A program made the translations under genes and the position numbers. 64,000 nucleotides of DNA from Kuafuiihalomonas sp039024635 (GTDB lineage Bacteria; Myxococcota; Kuafuiibacteriia; Kuafuiibacteriales; Kuafuiibacteriaceae): assembly GCA_039024635.1 (NCBI GenBank), contig JBCCQA010000001.1, positions 281,603-345,602 of the forward strand. Direction: 5' to 3'. Shown piece by piece: positions 35,243 to 43,255 of the stretch. The notes below the pieces were generated by a model. It saw only the letters and a program-made list of their open reading frames with translations, did no database searches and had not been told where the DNA came from. Each line of letters starts with the position of its first letter. Positions within the stretch are counted from its first letter, which is position 1.

Positions 35243-36237
35243 GGATAGCCTCCCAAGCGAGTGGCGCGAAGGAGAGCGGACAGGACGAAGAGGCCGAAGG
35301 CGAGACGGAGGAAGAGGGGAAAGAGATCGTCCCAGGCCGCGTCCTGAAGTCCAGACTCCAGCCGCGTGCGATCCAAAGAGTCGAGGATCTCGGCCAAGCC
35401 CGAGTCGAGCTGCTGTCCGTCCTTGGCTTCGAAGGCGCCGCCGCCCGTGGTGTCAGCTATGTCCTTCAGAAGCGCCCGGTCCACCTTGATGAGGGTCTTG
35501 GCGTAGCGCACGTTCCCGAAGAGATCTTTACCCTGCGGGAAGGGAACGTAGCCGCCACGACCGATGGCGATGGTGTAGATCTTGACCTCGGCCTCTGCGG
35601 CCAGTTCGGCGGCCCGACGAGGGGTGATGTTGCCCAAAGTGCTGTCCCCGTCAGTGATGAGCACGATGGCCTTGGTTTCGGCCTGCGAGTCTTCGAGGTG
35701 AAGGAGCGCGGTCCCGATGGCCGTCCCGATGGCGGTCCCGTCGGGAAGCATGCCGGCTTCGACCTCTTCCAAGAGCTCCAAGACGAGCGCGTAGTCCAGG
35801 GTGAGCGGTGTCCAGGAGGTCGCTTCCCCCGCGAAGACGAGGAGGCCGATCCGGTCTTCGCTCCGTTGGGCCACGAAGTCGGCCACCGACTGCTTGGCCA
35901 CGTTCAAGCGGTCCCGAGGCTGAAAGTCGGCGGCCCGCATCGACGTGCTCACGTCGAGAGCGACGATCACGTCGATCGCCTCGACGGTCCGGGCGGCGGG
36001 CTTGCTCAGACGCTGGGGTCGGGCCATGGCGAAGCAGACCAAGCTGCAGCCCGCGGCAAAAAGCAGCCCGGGTAAGAATCGGCCCCGACTCCACAGGGTC
36101 GGGCGCAGCTCATCCAGCAGTGGCAGACCCGAGATCCCCAGCGCGGGCCGCTCCCGTCGGAGAAAGACCCAAAGCCCGCCCAGGACGAAGGGTACGAACA
36201 GGAGGAGCCACCCGGGGTCGGCGAAACGGTAGCTCAC
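35239..36237 (-). CDS. batA: BatA-like VWA membrane protein
   Basis: 332 residues from GTG 36237. Two N-terminal TM helices (WLLLFVPFVLGGLWVFL; PGLLFAAGCSLVCFAMA), VWA domain at about 90-270 with MIDAS DVSTSM, T in TPL, and D in LITDGDST, then a C-terminal TM (LRLAFGLFVLSALL). Such proteins hold the VWA domain outside the membrane. Both start and stop overlap the neighbours by 4 bases, so expression with DUF4381-like and BatB/C proteins is coupled. Calling it BatA (not BatB) is from gene order. Confidence 0.87.
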   Translation of the reverse strand: MSYRFADPGWLLLFVPFVLGGLWVFLRRERPALGISGLPLLDELRPTLWSRGRFLPGLLFAAGCSLVCFAMARPQRLSKPAARTVEAIDVIVALDVSTSMRAADFQPRDRLNVAKQSVADFVAQRSEDRIGLLVFAGEATSWTPLTLDYALVLELLEEVEAGMLPDGTAIGTAIGTALLHLEDSQAETKAIVLITDGDSTLGNITPRRAAELAAEAEVKIYTIAIGRGGYVPFPQGKDLFGNVRYAKTLIKVDRALLKDIADTTGGGAFEAKDGQQLDSGLAEILDSLDRTRLESGLQDAAWDDLFPLFLRLAFGLFVLSALLRATRLGGYP

Positions 36238-37244
36238 GATCCAGCTTCCTTCTCATAGCCCGGCGAGGGTGGGGGCGTGACCGAAGGTCCCGGCCAGGCA
36301 GCAGGCGGGGGCCGGGTCGAGCGTGGCTTTCTCGGTGCGGTCTCCAAGCGGTGAAGGTCGTCTCGGATCCAGACCTTTGCTTCGGCCACGGTGCGCTCCG
36401 CATTGGAAACGCTGGCCGGCGTTCGCGCGAACCTCACCCAATCCGCAGTCTCTAGGATTCGAATGAGTCGCGCCCGGGCTTCGGAGGGGCGGAAGGCCGC
36501 CGACAGCTCCGACTTGTCCAAGGCCTCTCCCTTTCGGGCGTCGGGTAGGCCGACGCTCCGACGCAGGAGGCTCGACAATCGGGCGTGGTGGACGGGCATC
36601 CCTTCTGGCTGGGCTCGAATGGACCCAAGGAGCTCGTCCAAGGCCTGGATGGTCTCGGCCTCGAGGTCCGGGACCTCCACCTGTACCGCAGGTCGACGTC
36701 TTCGCGACCACCCCACCAGGCTGAGGGCCACGACCAGAACACCCGCAAGTCCCCCCAGGCTGAGCAGCGCCACCGGATCCCACTCGCTCGGCACCGGCGG
36801 CGGGGTGTCGGGTGCCATCATCGCCTCCAGGCGAGGCGCGAGCTCGGGGGAAAGGGCGGTGGCGGTGAGGGTCTGGGCCAGCTCTTCGGGCAGGGGAGAG
36901 CGCACGTGAAACCGGGTGGCCGGGACCTGAACGTCTGTCTCGCCGAGCTGGACGGCAAAGGGGGCCAGACTCTGGGGTCCCGGCAGAAAAGGGCGGACCC
37001 GAAGGTACAGCCGGTCGACCACCTGCTCGCCAGCTCGGGCGCGCTCCACGCGCCGTGACTCGAGCTCCATCTCTTCTGGGAGTTCGAGGGGTTCGGGCCA
37101 TACCGCGACGCCGGGACCAGGGTGTCTCAGCTCCAAAACGATATCCGTCGGCCGACCGAGGTCGAGGAGGTGGCCGTCGACCGGCCGCATGTCGACCGTG
37201 ACTTCGGGTGCGGCGGCCAGGGTCCAAAGGAGGAGCAGCTTCAT
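36234..37244 (-). CDS. DUF4381-like membrane protein of the bat operon
   Basis: 336 residues from ATG 37244, which overlaps the DUF58 stop (ATGA); the long frame upstream lies inside DUF58. Signal peptide (KLLLLWTLAAAPE), about 170 residues of beta-rich exoplasmic domain, one TM at about 165-190 (VALLSLGGLAGVLVVALSLVGW), then a cytoplasmic helical domain with a basic stop-transfer SRRRR and an Arg/Pro tail. Position between DUF58 and BatA is that of DUF4381 proteins, which assist the complex. Sequence identity to DUF4381 is not strong by eye. Confidence 0.7.
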   Translation of the reverse strand: MKLLLLWTLAAAPEVTVDMRPVDGHLLDLGRPTDIVLELRHPGPGVAVWPEPLELPEEMELESRRVERARAGEQVVDRLYLRVRPFLPGPQSLAPFAVQLGETDVQVPATRFHVRSPLPEELAQTLTATALSPELAPRLEAMMAPDTPPPVPSEWDPVALLSLGGLAGVLVVALSLVGWSRRRRPAVQVEVPDLEAETIQALDELLGSIRAQPEGMPVHHARLSSLLRRSVGLPDARKGEALDKSELSAAFRPSEARARLIRILETADWVRFARTPASVSNAERTVAEAKVWIRDDLHRLETAPRKPRSTRPPPAAWPGPSVTPPPSPGYEKEAGS

Positions 37245-38134
37245 CTCCGTCGCCTTCGCTCCTCGAAGAAGCGCGCGAGGGGCGTCACGAGTTCTTCGCG
37301 GGTGTCCAGATCGACCACGTCCACGTCGAGCTGACGAAGGCGGCGGGTGACCTCTTGGCCTCTTCTTCGGCTGGCCTCGGCGTAGAGCTGTCGATTGCGG
37401 CGGTTCCCGAGATCGACCCACCGGCGCTCGCCGGTTTCCAGGTCCGCCCAGTGGACCAGGCCTAGATCCGGAAGAACGAACTCCGCCGGATCGTACAGGC
37501 GAAAGGCCACGACGTCGTGCCGCGAAGCCGCCGCTCTCAGGCCGTCTTCCCATCCTTCGTCCATGAAGTCGGTGCACAAAAAGACGACAGCCCTGCGGCG
37601 CTGGACTCGATTCAGGGTCTCGAGGGCGCGGCGCAAGCAGGTACGGCGGCTCTCGGCCTCCCCCTCGACCACGTCACGAATGACCCGCAGTCCGTGGCTT
37701 CGCCCCTTTCGGGGCGGGAGCCACTGCTCGACTCGGTCCGAAAAGCGGAGCAGGCCGACCCGGTCGTTGTTTCGGAGGGCCGAGAAAGCGAGCATGGCCG
37801 CCAGCTCGGCCTGGAGGCGGAGCTTGCTTCGGCGTCGGGTGCCAAAGCTGGCCGAGCCCGAGACGTCGACCATGAGCAGTACGGTCAGCTCTCGCTCTTC
37901 TCGAAAGGTCCGAACGAAGAGGGCCGAACCTTGCACGTCGGGATGTCGGGCCGAGACGTTCCAGTCGATGTGGCGGACGTCGTCGCCGGGCACGTAGGGA
38001 CGAACGTCTTCGAAAGCCATGCCCTGTCCTTTGAAGGCCGAGTGATAGGAGCCGGTGAGCCTGGACTGCACCACCCGCCGCGTCCCGAGCTCGATGCGGC
38101 GAACGGCCTTGAGGATCTCTCGGGCGGATTCCAC
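37241..38134 (-). CDS. DUF58 protein (VWA-like)
   Basis: 297 residues from GTG 38134; CTG 38149 is an alternative. DUF58 landmarks: GSYHSAFKGQGMAFEDVRPY, VPGDDVRHIDWNVSARH, VRTFREERELTVLLMVDVSGS. The VWA-like part retains DVSGS. No TM or signal, so cytoplasmic. It sits between MoxR ATPase (11 bases after its stop) and the DUF4381-like protein (overlap). In this family DUF58 is thought to connect the AAA+ ATPase with the membrane VWA proteins. Confidence 0.88.
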   Translation of the reverse strand: MESAREILKAVRRIELGTRRVVQSRLTGSYHSAFKGQGMAFEDVRPYVPGDDVRHIDWNVSARHPDVQGSALFVRTFREERELTVLLMVDVSGSASFGTRRRSKLRLQAELAAMLAFSALRNNDRVGLLRFSDRVEQWLPPRKGRSHGLRVIRDVVEGEAESRRTCLRRALETLNRVQRRRAVVFLCTDFMDEGWEDGLRAAASRHDVVAFRLYDPAEFVLPDLGLVHWADLETGERRWVDLGNRRNRQLYAEASRRRGQEVTRRLRQLDVDVVDLDTREELVTPLARFFEERRRRR

Positions 38135-38145
38135 GAGCTCGGTCT

Positions 38146-39153
38146 TCAGGGGACGCGGACCGCGTCGAAGATGCGCCGAACCAAGTCGGCGACGGCCACA
38201 TTCTCGGCCTCGGCTTCGAAGGTGCGCTTGATCCGGTGGCGAAGCACGTTCAGACCGACGGCCTTGACGTCTTCCGGAAAGACCGCGGGGCGTCCTTGGA
38301 GCAGGGCGTGGGCCCGGGCCCCGGCCTCGAGGGCCAGGGTGGCCCGGGGAGAAGCGCCGAGCTCGATCAGGCCTTCCATGTTCGACAAGCCTACGTCGCC
38401 TGGGCGCCGAGTCGCCCATACCACGTCGATGATGTAGTCCTTGATCCGTGCATCGCAGTGGATCCTCCGGGCTAGGGCCTTGAGGCGTGTGAGACCCTCG
38501 GCCTCGAGGATGGTCCCCAGGGTGGCCGGGTCGGGGGGCGGCCGATCGAGCAGGGCCCGCTCTTCTTCCCGCGTCGGGTAGTCCACCTCGACGTGGAGCA
38601 TGAAGCGGTCCTGCTGGGCTTCGGGGAGAGGATAGGTGCCCTCCTGCTCGACCGGATTTTGGGTCGCCATCACCAAGAAGGGTTGGGGCAGGGAATAGGT
38701 CTCGTCGCCGATGGTGACCTGCTTTTCCTGCATGGCCTCCAGGAGCGCGCTCTGCACCTTGGCCGGGGCTCGGTTCACTTCGTCGGCGAGGACGAGGTGG
38801 GCGAAGACCGGCCCCTTGCGGGACACGAAGCTCTGGCTTCGCGGGTCGTAGACCATAGCCCCGGTCAAGTCGGCCGGAAGGAGGTCGGGGGTGAACTGGA
38901 GCCGAGAGAAACTTAGGCCCAAGGATTGGGCCAAGGCACGGACGGTGAGGGTCTTGGCTAGGCCGGGCACGCCTTCGAGCAGGACGTGCCCCCCGCTCAA
39001 CAGCCCGATGAGCAGCCGGTCCATCATCCGGCGTTGGCCGACGACGACTTGGCTCAGGCTGTCCCGGAGCTCCTGCAAGACCGTCGTCTCGCTGCGGATG
39101 GTGTCGAGGAGGGCTCGGAGATCCGGAGCCACGGGTTCGGCTGGGCGATTCAC
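38146..39153 (-). CDS. MoxR-family AAA+ ATPase
   Basis: 335 residues from GTG. Walker A GVPGLAKT, Walker B LVLADEVNRAPAKVQSALLEAM, sensor 1 ATQNPVEQEGTYPLPEAQQDRF, and the MoxR signature VTIGDETYSLPQPF are all present. Such ATPases act as chaperone-like remodellers with VWA partner proteins. First gene of the moxR-DUF58-DUF4381-batA-batB/C-batD-batE operon, which runs to 30856. Divergent from the small DUF1844-linked genes, with 47 bases between. Confidence 0.93.
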   Translation of the reverse strand: MNRPAEPVAPDLRALLDTIRSETTVLQELRDSLSQVVVGQRRMMDRLLIGLLSGGHVLLEGVPGLAKTLTVRALAQSLGLSFSRLQFTPDLLPADLTGAMVYDPRSQSFVSRKGPVFAHLVLADEVNRAPAKVQSALLEAMQEKQVTIGDETYSLPQPFLVMATQNPVEQEGTYPLPEAQQDRFMLHVEVDYPTREEERALLDRPPPDPATLGTILEAEGLTRLKALARRIHCDARIKDYIIDVVWATRRPGDVGLSNMEGLIELGASPRATLALEAGARAHALLQGRPAVFPEDVKAVGLNVLRHRIKRTFEAEAENVAVADLVRRIFDAVRVP

Positions 39154-39200
39154 GGCGATGCCTTGACTCGATGAGAGCTCGTGCGTAGGTCGCCAAGGGA

Positions 39201-39491
39201 ATGGATCCTCGTCAACTCGATGTCCGCACAGTAGCCCGCAACATGAGGGAGGGCGTCGTGAAAAAGGACCAATACGAACAGGCTCTTCAGGCGCTTCCCG
39301 ACCTGGAGGAGGCGTCGGAATTCGTCGACTACGAGTCCATGTTCCAGCGGGAAGAGGCCGCGGCTCCCCCGCCCCCGACCCCCGTCTTCGTCAACGAGCC
39401 CTCCTCCGACAGGCCACCGAACTACGGATTTGGCCCAATGCCAGGCACCTACGACCCGGGCACCGACGGCGCGGGCGGCTCCACCATCTGA
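39201..39491 (+). CDS. Small hypothetical protein upstream of DUF1844
   Basis: 96 residues, starting MDPRQLDVRTVARNMREGVV. N-terminal 45 residues predicted helical, central Pro stretch (APPPPTPVF), Gly-rich tail. No signal peptide or membrane segment. I do not recognise the family. It ends 8 bases before the DUF1844 gene, so it shares its transcript. A short conserved cytoplasmic partner of the DUF1844 protein is plausible but unproved. Confidence 0.62.
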   Translation: MDPRQLDVRTVARNMREGVVKKDQYEQALQALPDLEEASEFVDYESMFQREEAAAPPPPTPVFVNEPSSDRPPNYGFGPMPGTYDPGTDGAGGSTI

Positions 39492-39499
39492 GGGCGACC

Positions 39500-39988
39500 A
39501 TGTCCGAAGACGAGTCCAAAGGGTTCGTGGTCAAAGACCGGCGTCGGTTCGACGCCGAAGGCAACGTCCGCCCCGCCGACGACGAGCCGGCCGACGGCCA
39601 GGGGCCTGACTGGCGCCCCCCCGAGGAGGTCCAGGCTCGCCAAGCCGAGGCGAAGGTGGACGAGCCCCCCCCTGCCCCTTCGCCTCCGCCCCCGCCCGAA
39701 GCTTCGGGGGAGGGCTCCATTGGCTTTTCGGAGCTCGTGATGTCGGTCGCGACCACCGCCCTGGCCTATCTGGGGCGAGAACCGGGCGCGGGCGAGGTCG
39801 TGGTCCCCGGCCAGGTGAATCTCCGGATGGCGGCCCAGAACATCGACATCCTGGGCATGCTCCAGGCCAAGACTCGAAACAATCTGAGCAAGGACGAGGA
39901 AGACCTCCTCAACTCGGTGCTCTACGAGCTGCGCACCCTCTACTTGGAGACGGCGCGTTCGCTGCCTCGAACGCCGCCCGCCGGCTGA
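39500..39988 (+). CDS. DUF1844 protein
   Basis: 162 residues. N-terminal charged segment (DESKGFVVKDRRRFDAEG), a Pro-rich linker (PPPAPSPPPPPE), then DUF1844 from residue about 70: IGFSELVMSVATTALAYLG, NLRMAAQNIDILGMLQAKTRNNLS, EDLLNSVLYELRTLYLE. Short helical protein found mainly in Deltaproteobacteria and related phyla; role unknown. Its 3' end overlaps the convergent lipoprotein gene by 49 bases. Confidence 0.86.
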   Translation: MSEDESKGFVVKDRRRFDAEGNVRPADDEPADGQGPDWRPPEEVQARQAEAKVDEPPPAPSPPPPPEASGEGSIGFSELVMSVATTALAYLGREPGAGEVVVPGQVNLRMAAQNIDILGMLQAKTRNNLSKDEEDLLNSVLYELRTLYLETARSLPRTPPAG

Positions 39989-40377
39989 AGCGCCCGGCTC
40001 AAGTCCACCCTCCAGCCCCCGCCTTCCTCGACCATCGGGAACTCGGCCGAGCGGCCTTCTTCGACCGTGGCCCGAAGGGTGACCCGAGCGCCGATGGGAG
40101 ATACGACCACGATCGAACGCGGAACCTGCTCTACCCGTAGACCTAGGCTGTCGAAGAGTGCTTCCGCTTTCGCGGTGGCCGCATCTTCTTCCCCGACGAG
40201 AGCGCGATGTCGGGCACGGAGCCAAGCCATGGTCTCCTTCGAGACCCGACGGGATGCTTGCTCCCATCGACCCCGCCGGGCGTCCTCCAAGAAAGCGTCG
40301 AGGGCGGCCTCCGGCGTTTCCACCTCGGTGCAGGCGCCAAGGACGGCGAGGAGCGCCGATATCCAGATGGGCCGCAC
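39940..40377 (-). CDS. Small lipoprotein, DUF4878-like fold
   Basis: 145 residues from GTG. Lipoprotein signal ISALLAVLGAC (lipobox LGAC, Cys16). Mature part TPEAALDAFLEDARRGRWEQA, VSKETMAWLRAR and WRVDLSRALQP resembles NTF2-like periplasmic domains of DUF4878 (helix plus curved sheet). No substrate is suggested. Divergent from tRNA-Gln, with which it shares the short promoter region. Confidence 0.72.
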   Translation of the reverse strand: MRPIWISALLAVLGACTEVETPEAALDAFLEDARRGRWEQASRRVSKETMAWLRARHRALVGEEDAATAKAEALFDSLGLRVEQVPRSIVVVSPIGARVTLRATVEEGRSAEFPMVEEGGGWRVDLSRALQPAGGVRGSERAVSK

Positions 40378-40393
40378 CGCGGCAGGCTACACA

Positions 40394-40422
40394 TTGACAG
40401 GGGGGCTGTGAATCCTTTGTAT
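40394..40422 (+). promoter_or_regulatory. Sigma-70-type promoter of tRNA-Gln
   Basis: Perfect -35 hexamer TTGACA at 40394-40399, 17-base spacer, -10-like TTGTAT at 40417-40422. The -10 matches TATAAT at three of six positions, but the exact -35 and ideal spacing in a GC-rich background, 13 bases ahead of the tRNA 5' end, support it. Confidence 0.65.
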
Positions 40423-40434
40423 CGCCTGCGCGGC

Positions 40435-40506
40435 TGGGGTGTAGCCAAGCGGTAAGGCAGCGGTTTTTGGTGCCGCCATTCGCAGGTTCGAATCCTGCCA
40501 CCCCAA
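40435..40506 (+). tRNA. tRNA-Gln (anticodon UUG)
   Basis: 72 nt. Acceptor TGGGGTG pairs with CACCCCA, discriminator A. D arm GCCAAGCGGTAAGGC, anticodon stem GCGGT/GCCGC around TTTTGGT, anticodon TTG (UUG). T arm GCAGG/CCTGC with TTCGAAT. Close to E. coli tRNA-Gln. The terminal CCA is not encoded. With tRNA-Gln present and gatA/gatC at 14-16 kb, glutamine charging by transamidation is possible but not shown. Confidence 0.95.
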
Positions 40507-40527
40507 TCCAACGCTTCGGAGTCCCGA

Positions 40528-41466
40528 TTGGTCGGAAACGTACTCAAAATCTTCGCAGGTAACAGCAACCCGGCCCTGGCCGAGCAGGTGGTGAGGCAGC
40601 TCGACGTGCCCCTAGGCAGGGCCACCGTCGGACGCTTTTCCGACGGAGAGATCAACGTCACGATCGGAGAGAACGTCCGGGCCTCTGACGTCTTTCTCGT
40701 TCAGTCGACCTCGTCTCCCGCCAACGAGAACCTGATGGAGCTCTTGGTGATGATCGACGCCTTGCGACGTGCCTCGGCCGAGCACATCACCGCCGTCATT
40801 CCCTACTACGGTTATGCGCGCCAGGACCGAAAGGTCGCCCCCCGGACACCGATCAGCGCCAAGCTCACCGCCGACCTTATCGCCACCGCGGGCGCTACTC
40901 GAGTGCTCTCCATCGACATGCACGCAGGCCAAATTCAGGGCTTCTTCAACATTCCATTCGACCACCTCTACGCGATGCCGGTGCTGCTCGATCACATGCG
41001 CCAGAACTTCTCGGAGCAGGCCGTAATCATCAGCCCGGACGCGGGCGGAGTGGAGAGGGCGCGCGCCTTTGGCAAGCGGCTCAACTGCCACATCGGCATG
41101 ATCGACAAGCGTCGGCCTCAGCCGAACGAGGCCCGGGTCATGCACGTGATCGGCGAAGTGAAGGACAAGGACGTCATCATCATCGACGACATGATCGATA
41201 CTGCTGGGACGCTCACCGCCGCCGCCACTGCGCTCAAGGACCGGGGCGCGAAGCGCATCTTCGCCTACGCCACCCACGCCGTCTTCAGCGGTCCGGCCCT
41301 GGAGCGGATTGGTGGTTCCAACCTGGACAAAGTCGTGGTCACCAACACCATCCCCCATTCTCCCGACGTTCCAAACAACATCGAGGCGGTCTCGGTGGCG
41401 CCTCTCATCGCCGAAGCCATCCGCCGCATCCATCATGGGGACAGCGTCTCCTCCCTCTTCGTCTGA
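40528..41466 (+). CDS. prs: Ribose-phosphate pyrophosphokinase
   Basis: 312 residues, usual length. Makes PRPP from ribose 5-phosphate and ATP. Landmarks: FAGNSNPALA, GRFSDGEINVTI, ENLMELLVMIDALRRASA, IPYYGYARQDRK, LSIDMHAGQIQGFF, SPDAGGVERARAFG and the PRPP-binding loop VIIIDDMIDTAGTL. Start TTG 40528, with GGAG eight bases upstream, is the first one giving the family start. It begins 22 bases after tRNA-Gln; cotranscription with the tRNA is possible. Confidence 0.97.
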   Translation: MVGNVLKIFAGNSNPALAEQVVRQLDVPLGRATVGRFSDGEINVTIGENVRASDVFLVQSTSSPANENLMELLVMIDALRRASAEHITAVIPYYGYARQDRKVAPRTPISAKLTADLIATAGATRVLSIDMHAGQIQGFFNIPFDHLYAMPVLLDHMRQNFSEQAVIISPDAGGVERARAFGKRLNCHIGMIDKRRPQPNEARVMHVIGEVKDKDVIIIDDMIDTAGTLTAAATALKDRGAKRIFAYATHAVFSGPALERIGGSNLDKVVVTNTIPHSPDVPNNIEAVSVAPLIAEAIRRIHHGDSVSSLFV

Positions 41467-41470
41467 TCAC

Positions 41471-41522
41471 GGGTTTACACCCAGGCTTCCGTAAACCCAG
41501 TAGCCGTTGACGAGCCTGGGTG
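41471..41522 (+). promoter_or_regulatory. Interleaved stems: candidate H-type pseudoknot
   Basis: Stem 1: 41471-41478 (GGGTTTAC) pairs perfectly with 41491-41498 (GTAAACCC). Stem 2: 41479-41487 (ACCCAGGCT) pairs perfectly with 41513-41521 (AGCCTGGGT), extendable by a C-G and a G-U. The 5' arm of stem 2 lies entirely in the loop of stem 1, so the stems are interleaved: either a pseudoknot or two alternative states. It sits 4 bases after the prs stop and about 53 bases before the rplY start. No U-tract follows, so it is not an ordinary terminator. Confidence 0.6.
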
Positions 41523-41574
41523 CGGGTGCTACGCCCCCGCTTCCGCCGAGCCCAGAGGGCCGGAGAGCATTGCC

Positions 41575-42183
41575 ATGTCGGTGACGGAAATCGAGGTCGC
41601 GCCTCGCGACCAGCTCGGCAAGGGGCCGAGTCGAAAGCTTCGGGCGTCGGGTCGTGTTCCTGGCGTTCTGTACGGGCACAAAGAACAGCCGGTGAAATTC
41701 TCGGTCGACCCCAAGGTCTTCTTCCAGACCCTCCGGGGCACCGGCATGGGCAAGAACACGATCTTCAAGGTGAAGGGCCTGGGCCGTGAGGCCACCTGCC
41801 TCATCAAGGAGATGCAGCAGGACCCGGTCCGCTGGGACCTGCTCCACCTGGACTTCCTCGAGGTTAGGGAGACCGACCAGGTGGTGGTGGACATCCCGGT
41901 GAACGTCCACGGCCGAGCGGTGGGCGTCGTGGCCGGGGGCAGCCTGCAGCGGGCCAAGAGGACGCTGCGCGTAAAGTGTAGTCCCTTCCAGATCCCAAAG
42001 TCCGTAGAGCTCGACGTGACCCCGATGCAGCTCGGGGACACGGTTCGAGTGGGCGACGTCGAGCTTCCTCAGGGTGTGGAGCCCATCGAGAGCGCCCGAC
42101 TCGCCATCGTGGCGGTGAAGGAGTCTCGTCGGAGCCGCCAGCAGGCGGCGGCGGAGGCCCAGGCGGACGGCGAAGAGAGTTGA
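41575..42183 (+). CDS. rplY: Large ribosomal subunit protein bL25 (Ctc type)
   Basis: 202 residues: the long, two-domain Ctc form. N-terminal 5S-rRNA-binding part EIEVAPRDQLGKGPSRKLRASGRVPGVLYG; C-terminal TL5-like domain VVVDIPVNVHGRAVGVVAGG and VSPMQLGDTVRVGDVELPQGV-like stretch. A short Arg/Gln/Ala/Glu tail ends it. Preceded by the interleaved-stem element; three bases before pth, a classic rplY-pth pair. Confidence 0.93.
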   Translation: MSVTEIEVAPRDQLGKGPSRKLRASGRVPGVLYGHKEQPVKFSVDPKVFFQTLRGTGMGKNTIFKVKGLGREATCLIKEMQQDPVRWDLLHLDFLEVRETDQVVVDIPVNVHGRAVGVVAGGSLQRAKRTLRVKCSPFQIPKSVELDVTPMQLGDTVRVGDVELPQGVEPIESARLAIVAVKESRRSRQQAAAEAQADGEES

Positions 42184-42186
42184 GAC

Positions 42187-42768
42187 GTGCACTTCGTCGT
42201 CGGATTGGGAAACCCCGGCGCGAAGTACGCGGACACCCGCCACAACGTCGGCTTTTGGGTCATCGACCGGCTGGCCGACGAAGCGGGTGTCACGGTCTTT
42301 GAAAAGAAGTTCAAGGCACGGCTGGCCCGGGCCCGAGTTGGCGGCGAGGACTGCATCCTCATGAAGCCGGAGACGTTCATGAACCTCTCCGGCGAGTCCG
42401 TCGGACCGGCCCTCGGTTTCCACAAGACCTCCGTCGACCACCTGATCGTCATTCACGACGACCTCGACCTCGATGTCGGGCGGCTCAAGCTCAAGAAGGG
42501 CGGTGGCCATGGCGGTCACAATGGGTTGCGGAGCTTGGCCCAGCACCTTCCCAGTTCGGGCTACGCCCGGGTTAGGATCGGGATAGGCCGGCCGCCGCCT
42601 CGCTGGGATACCTCCTCCTACGTTCTCGGACGGTTCGGGAGCGAGGAGGCGAGCTCAGTGGACGGTGCCGTGGACGAAGCCGCAGATGCGGTGAAAACCA
42701 TCCTGGCCGAGGGAATCGGCCGGGCGATGAATCGATTCAACCGGGATCCTGAGAAGGATGCCGGCTGA
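42187..42768 (+). CDS. pth: Peptidyl-tRNA hydrolase
   Basis: 193 residues from GTG. Releases peptides from stalled peptidyl-tRNA. Family blocks: GLGNPGAKYADTRHNVGF (Asn9, catalytic His19), KPETFMNLSGESV, HDDLDLDVGRLKLKKGGGHGGHNGLRS (shown with the catalytic Asp in HDDLD). Start is 3 bases after rplY; the stop overlaps one possible rpsF start at 42758. Confidence 0.95.
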   Translation: MHFVVGLGNPGAKYADTRHNVGFWVIDRLADEAGVTVFEKKFKARLARARVGGEDCILMKPETFMNLSGESVGPALGFHKTSVDHLIVIHDDLDLDVGRLKLKKGGGHGGHNGLRSLAQHLPSSGYARVRIGIGRPPPRWDTSSYVLGRFGSEEASSVDGAVDEAADAVKTILAEGIGRAMNRFNRDPEKDAG

Positions 42769-42796
42769 GGCGCCGAAGGCGCCGAGAGTAGAGAAG

Positions 42797-43255
42797 ATGA
42801 GCCAGACGCTTGGAAAGCTGAGAGAGTACGAGACGGTCTTCGTGACCGGGGCCGAGATGACGGAGGAAGCGATTGCCGAGCTGTTCGGCCGCTTCCGCGA
42901 TGTCATCGAGAAAAACGAAGGCAGCATCCTGCGCGAGGACAGCTGGGGTAAGCGCAAGTTCGCCTACGACGTCGACAAGACCAGTCGCGGGGCCTACCTG
43001 GTGCTCCACTACGCGGCGCCCGCCACCAGCGTAGCCGAACTGGAGCGCTCACTGCGCAACTCCGACAAGGTAATGCGCTTCATGACCAGCCGATTGGGCG
43101 AGGTCCAGGACGTCGAGGCCCGCCGAGCCGACATCGAGAAGATGGTTCGGGAGAAAGCGGCCCGGCAGAAGCAGGAAGAAGAAGCTGCGGCGGCCGCAGC
43201 GGCCCAGGCCGAGCAGGAGGGCGGGGCCAGCGAAGCCCGAGGAGACGCGTCATGA
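42797..43255 (+). CDS. rpsF: Small ribosomal subunit protein bS6
   Basis: 152 residues from ATG 42797 (LREYETVFVTG follows, the family start); an in-frame ATG at 42758 would add 13 residues inside the pth gene. Core blocks: MTEEAIAELFGRF, EDSWGKRKFAYDVDK, GAYLVLHYAAP, NSDKVMRFMTSRL. A C-terminal extension of about 40 residues is charged and Ala-rich (EEEAAAAAAAQAEQEGG). Overlaps rplI by 4 bases. rpsR, usually between rpsF and rplI, is missing here. Confidence 0.93.
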   Translation: MSQTLGKLREYETVFVTGAEMTEEAIAELFGRFRDVIEKNEGSILREDSWGKRKFAYDVDKTSRGAYLVLHYAAPATSVAELERSLRNSDKVMRFMTSRLGEVQDVEARRADIEKMVREKAARQKQEEEAAAAAAAQAEQEGGASEARGDAS

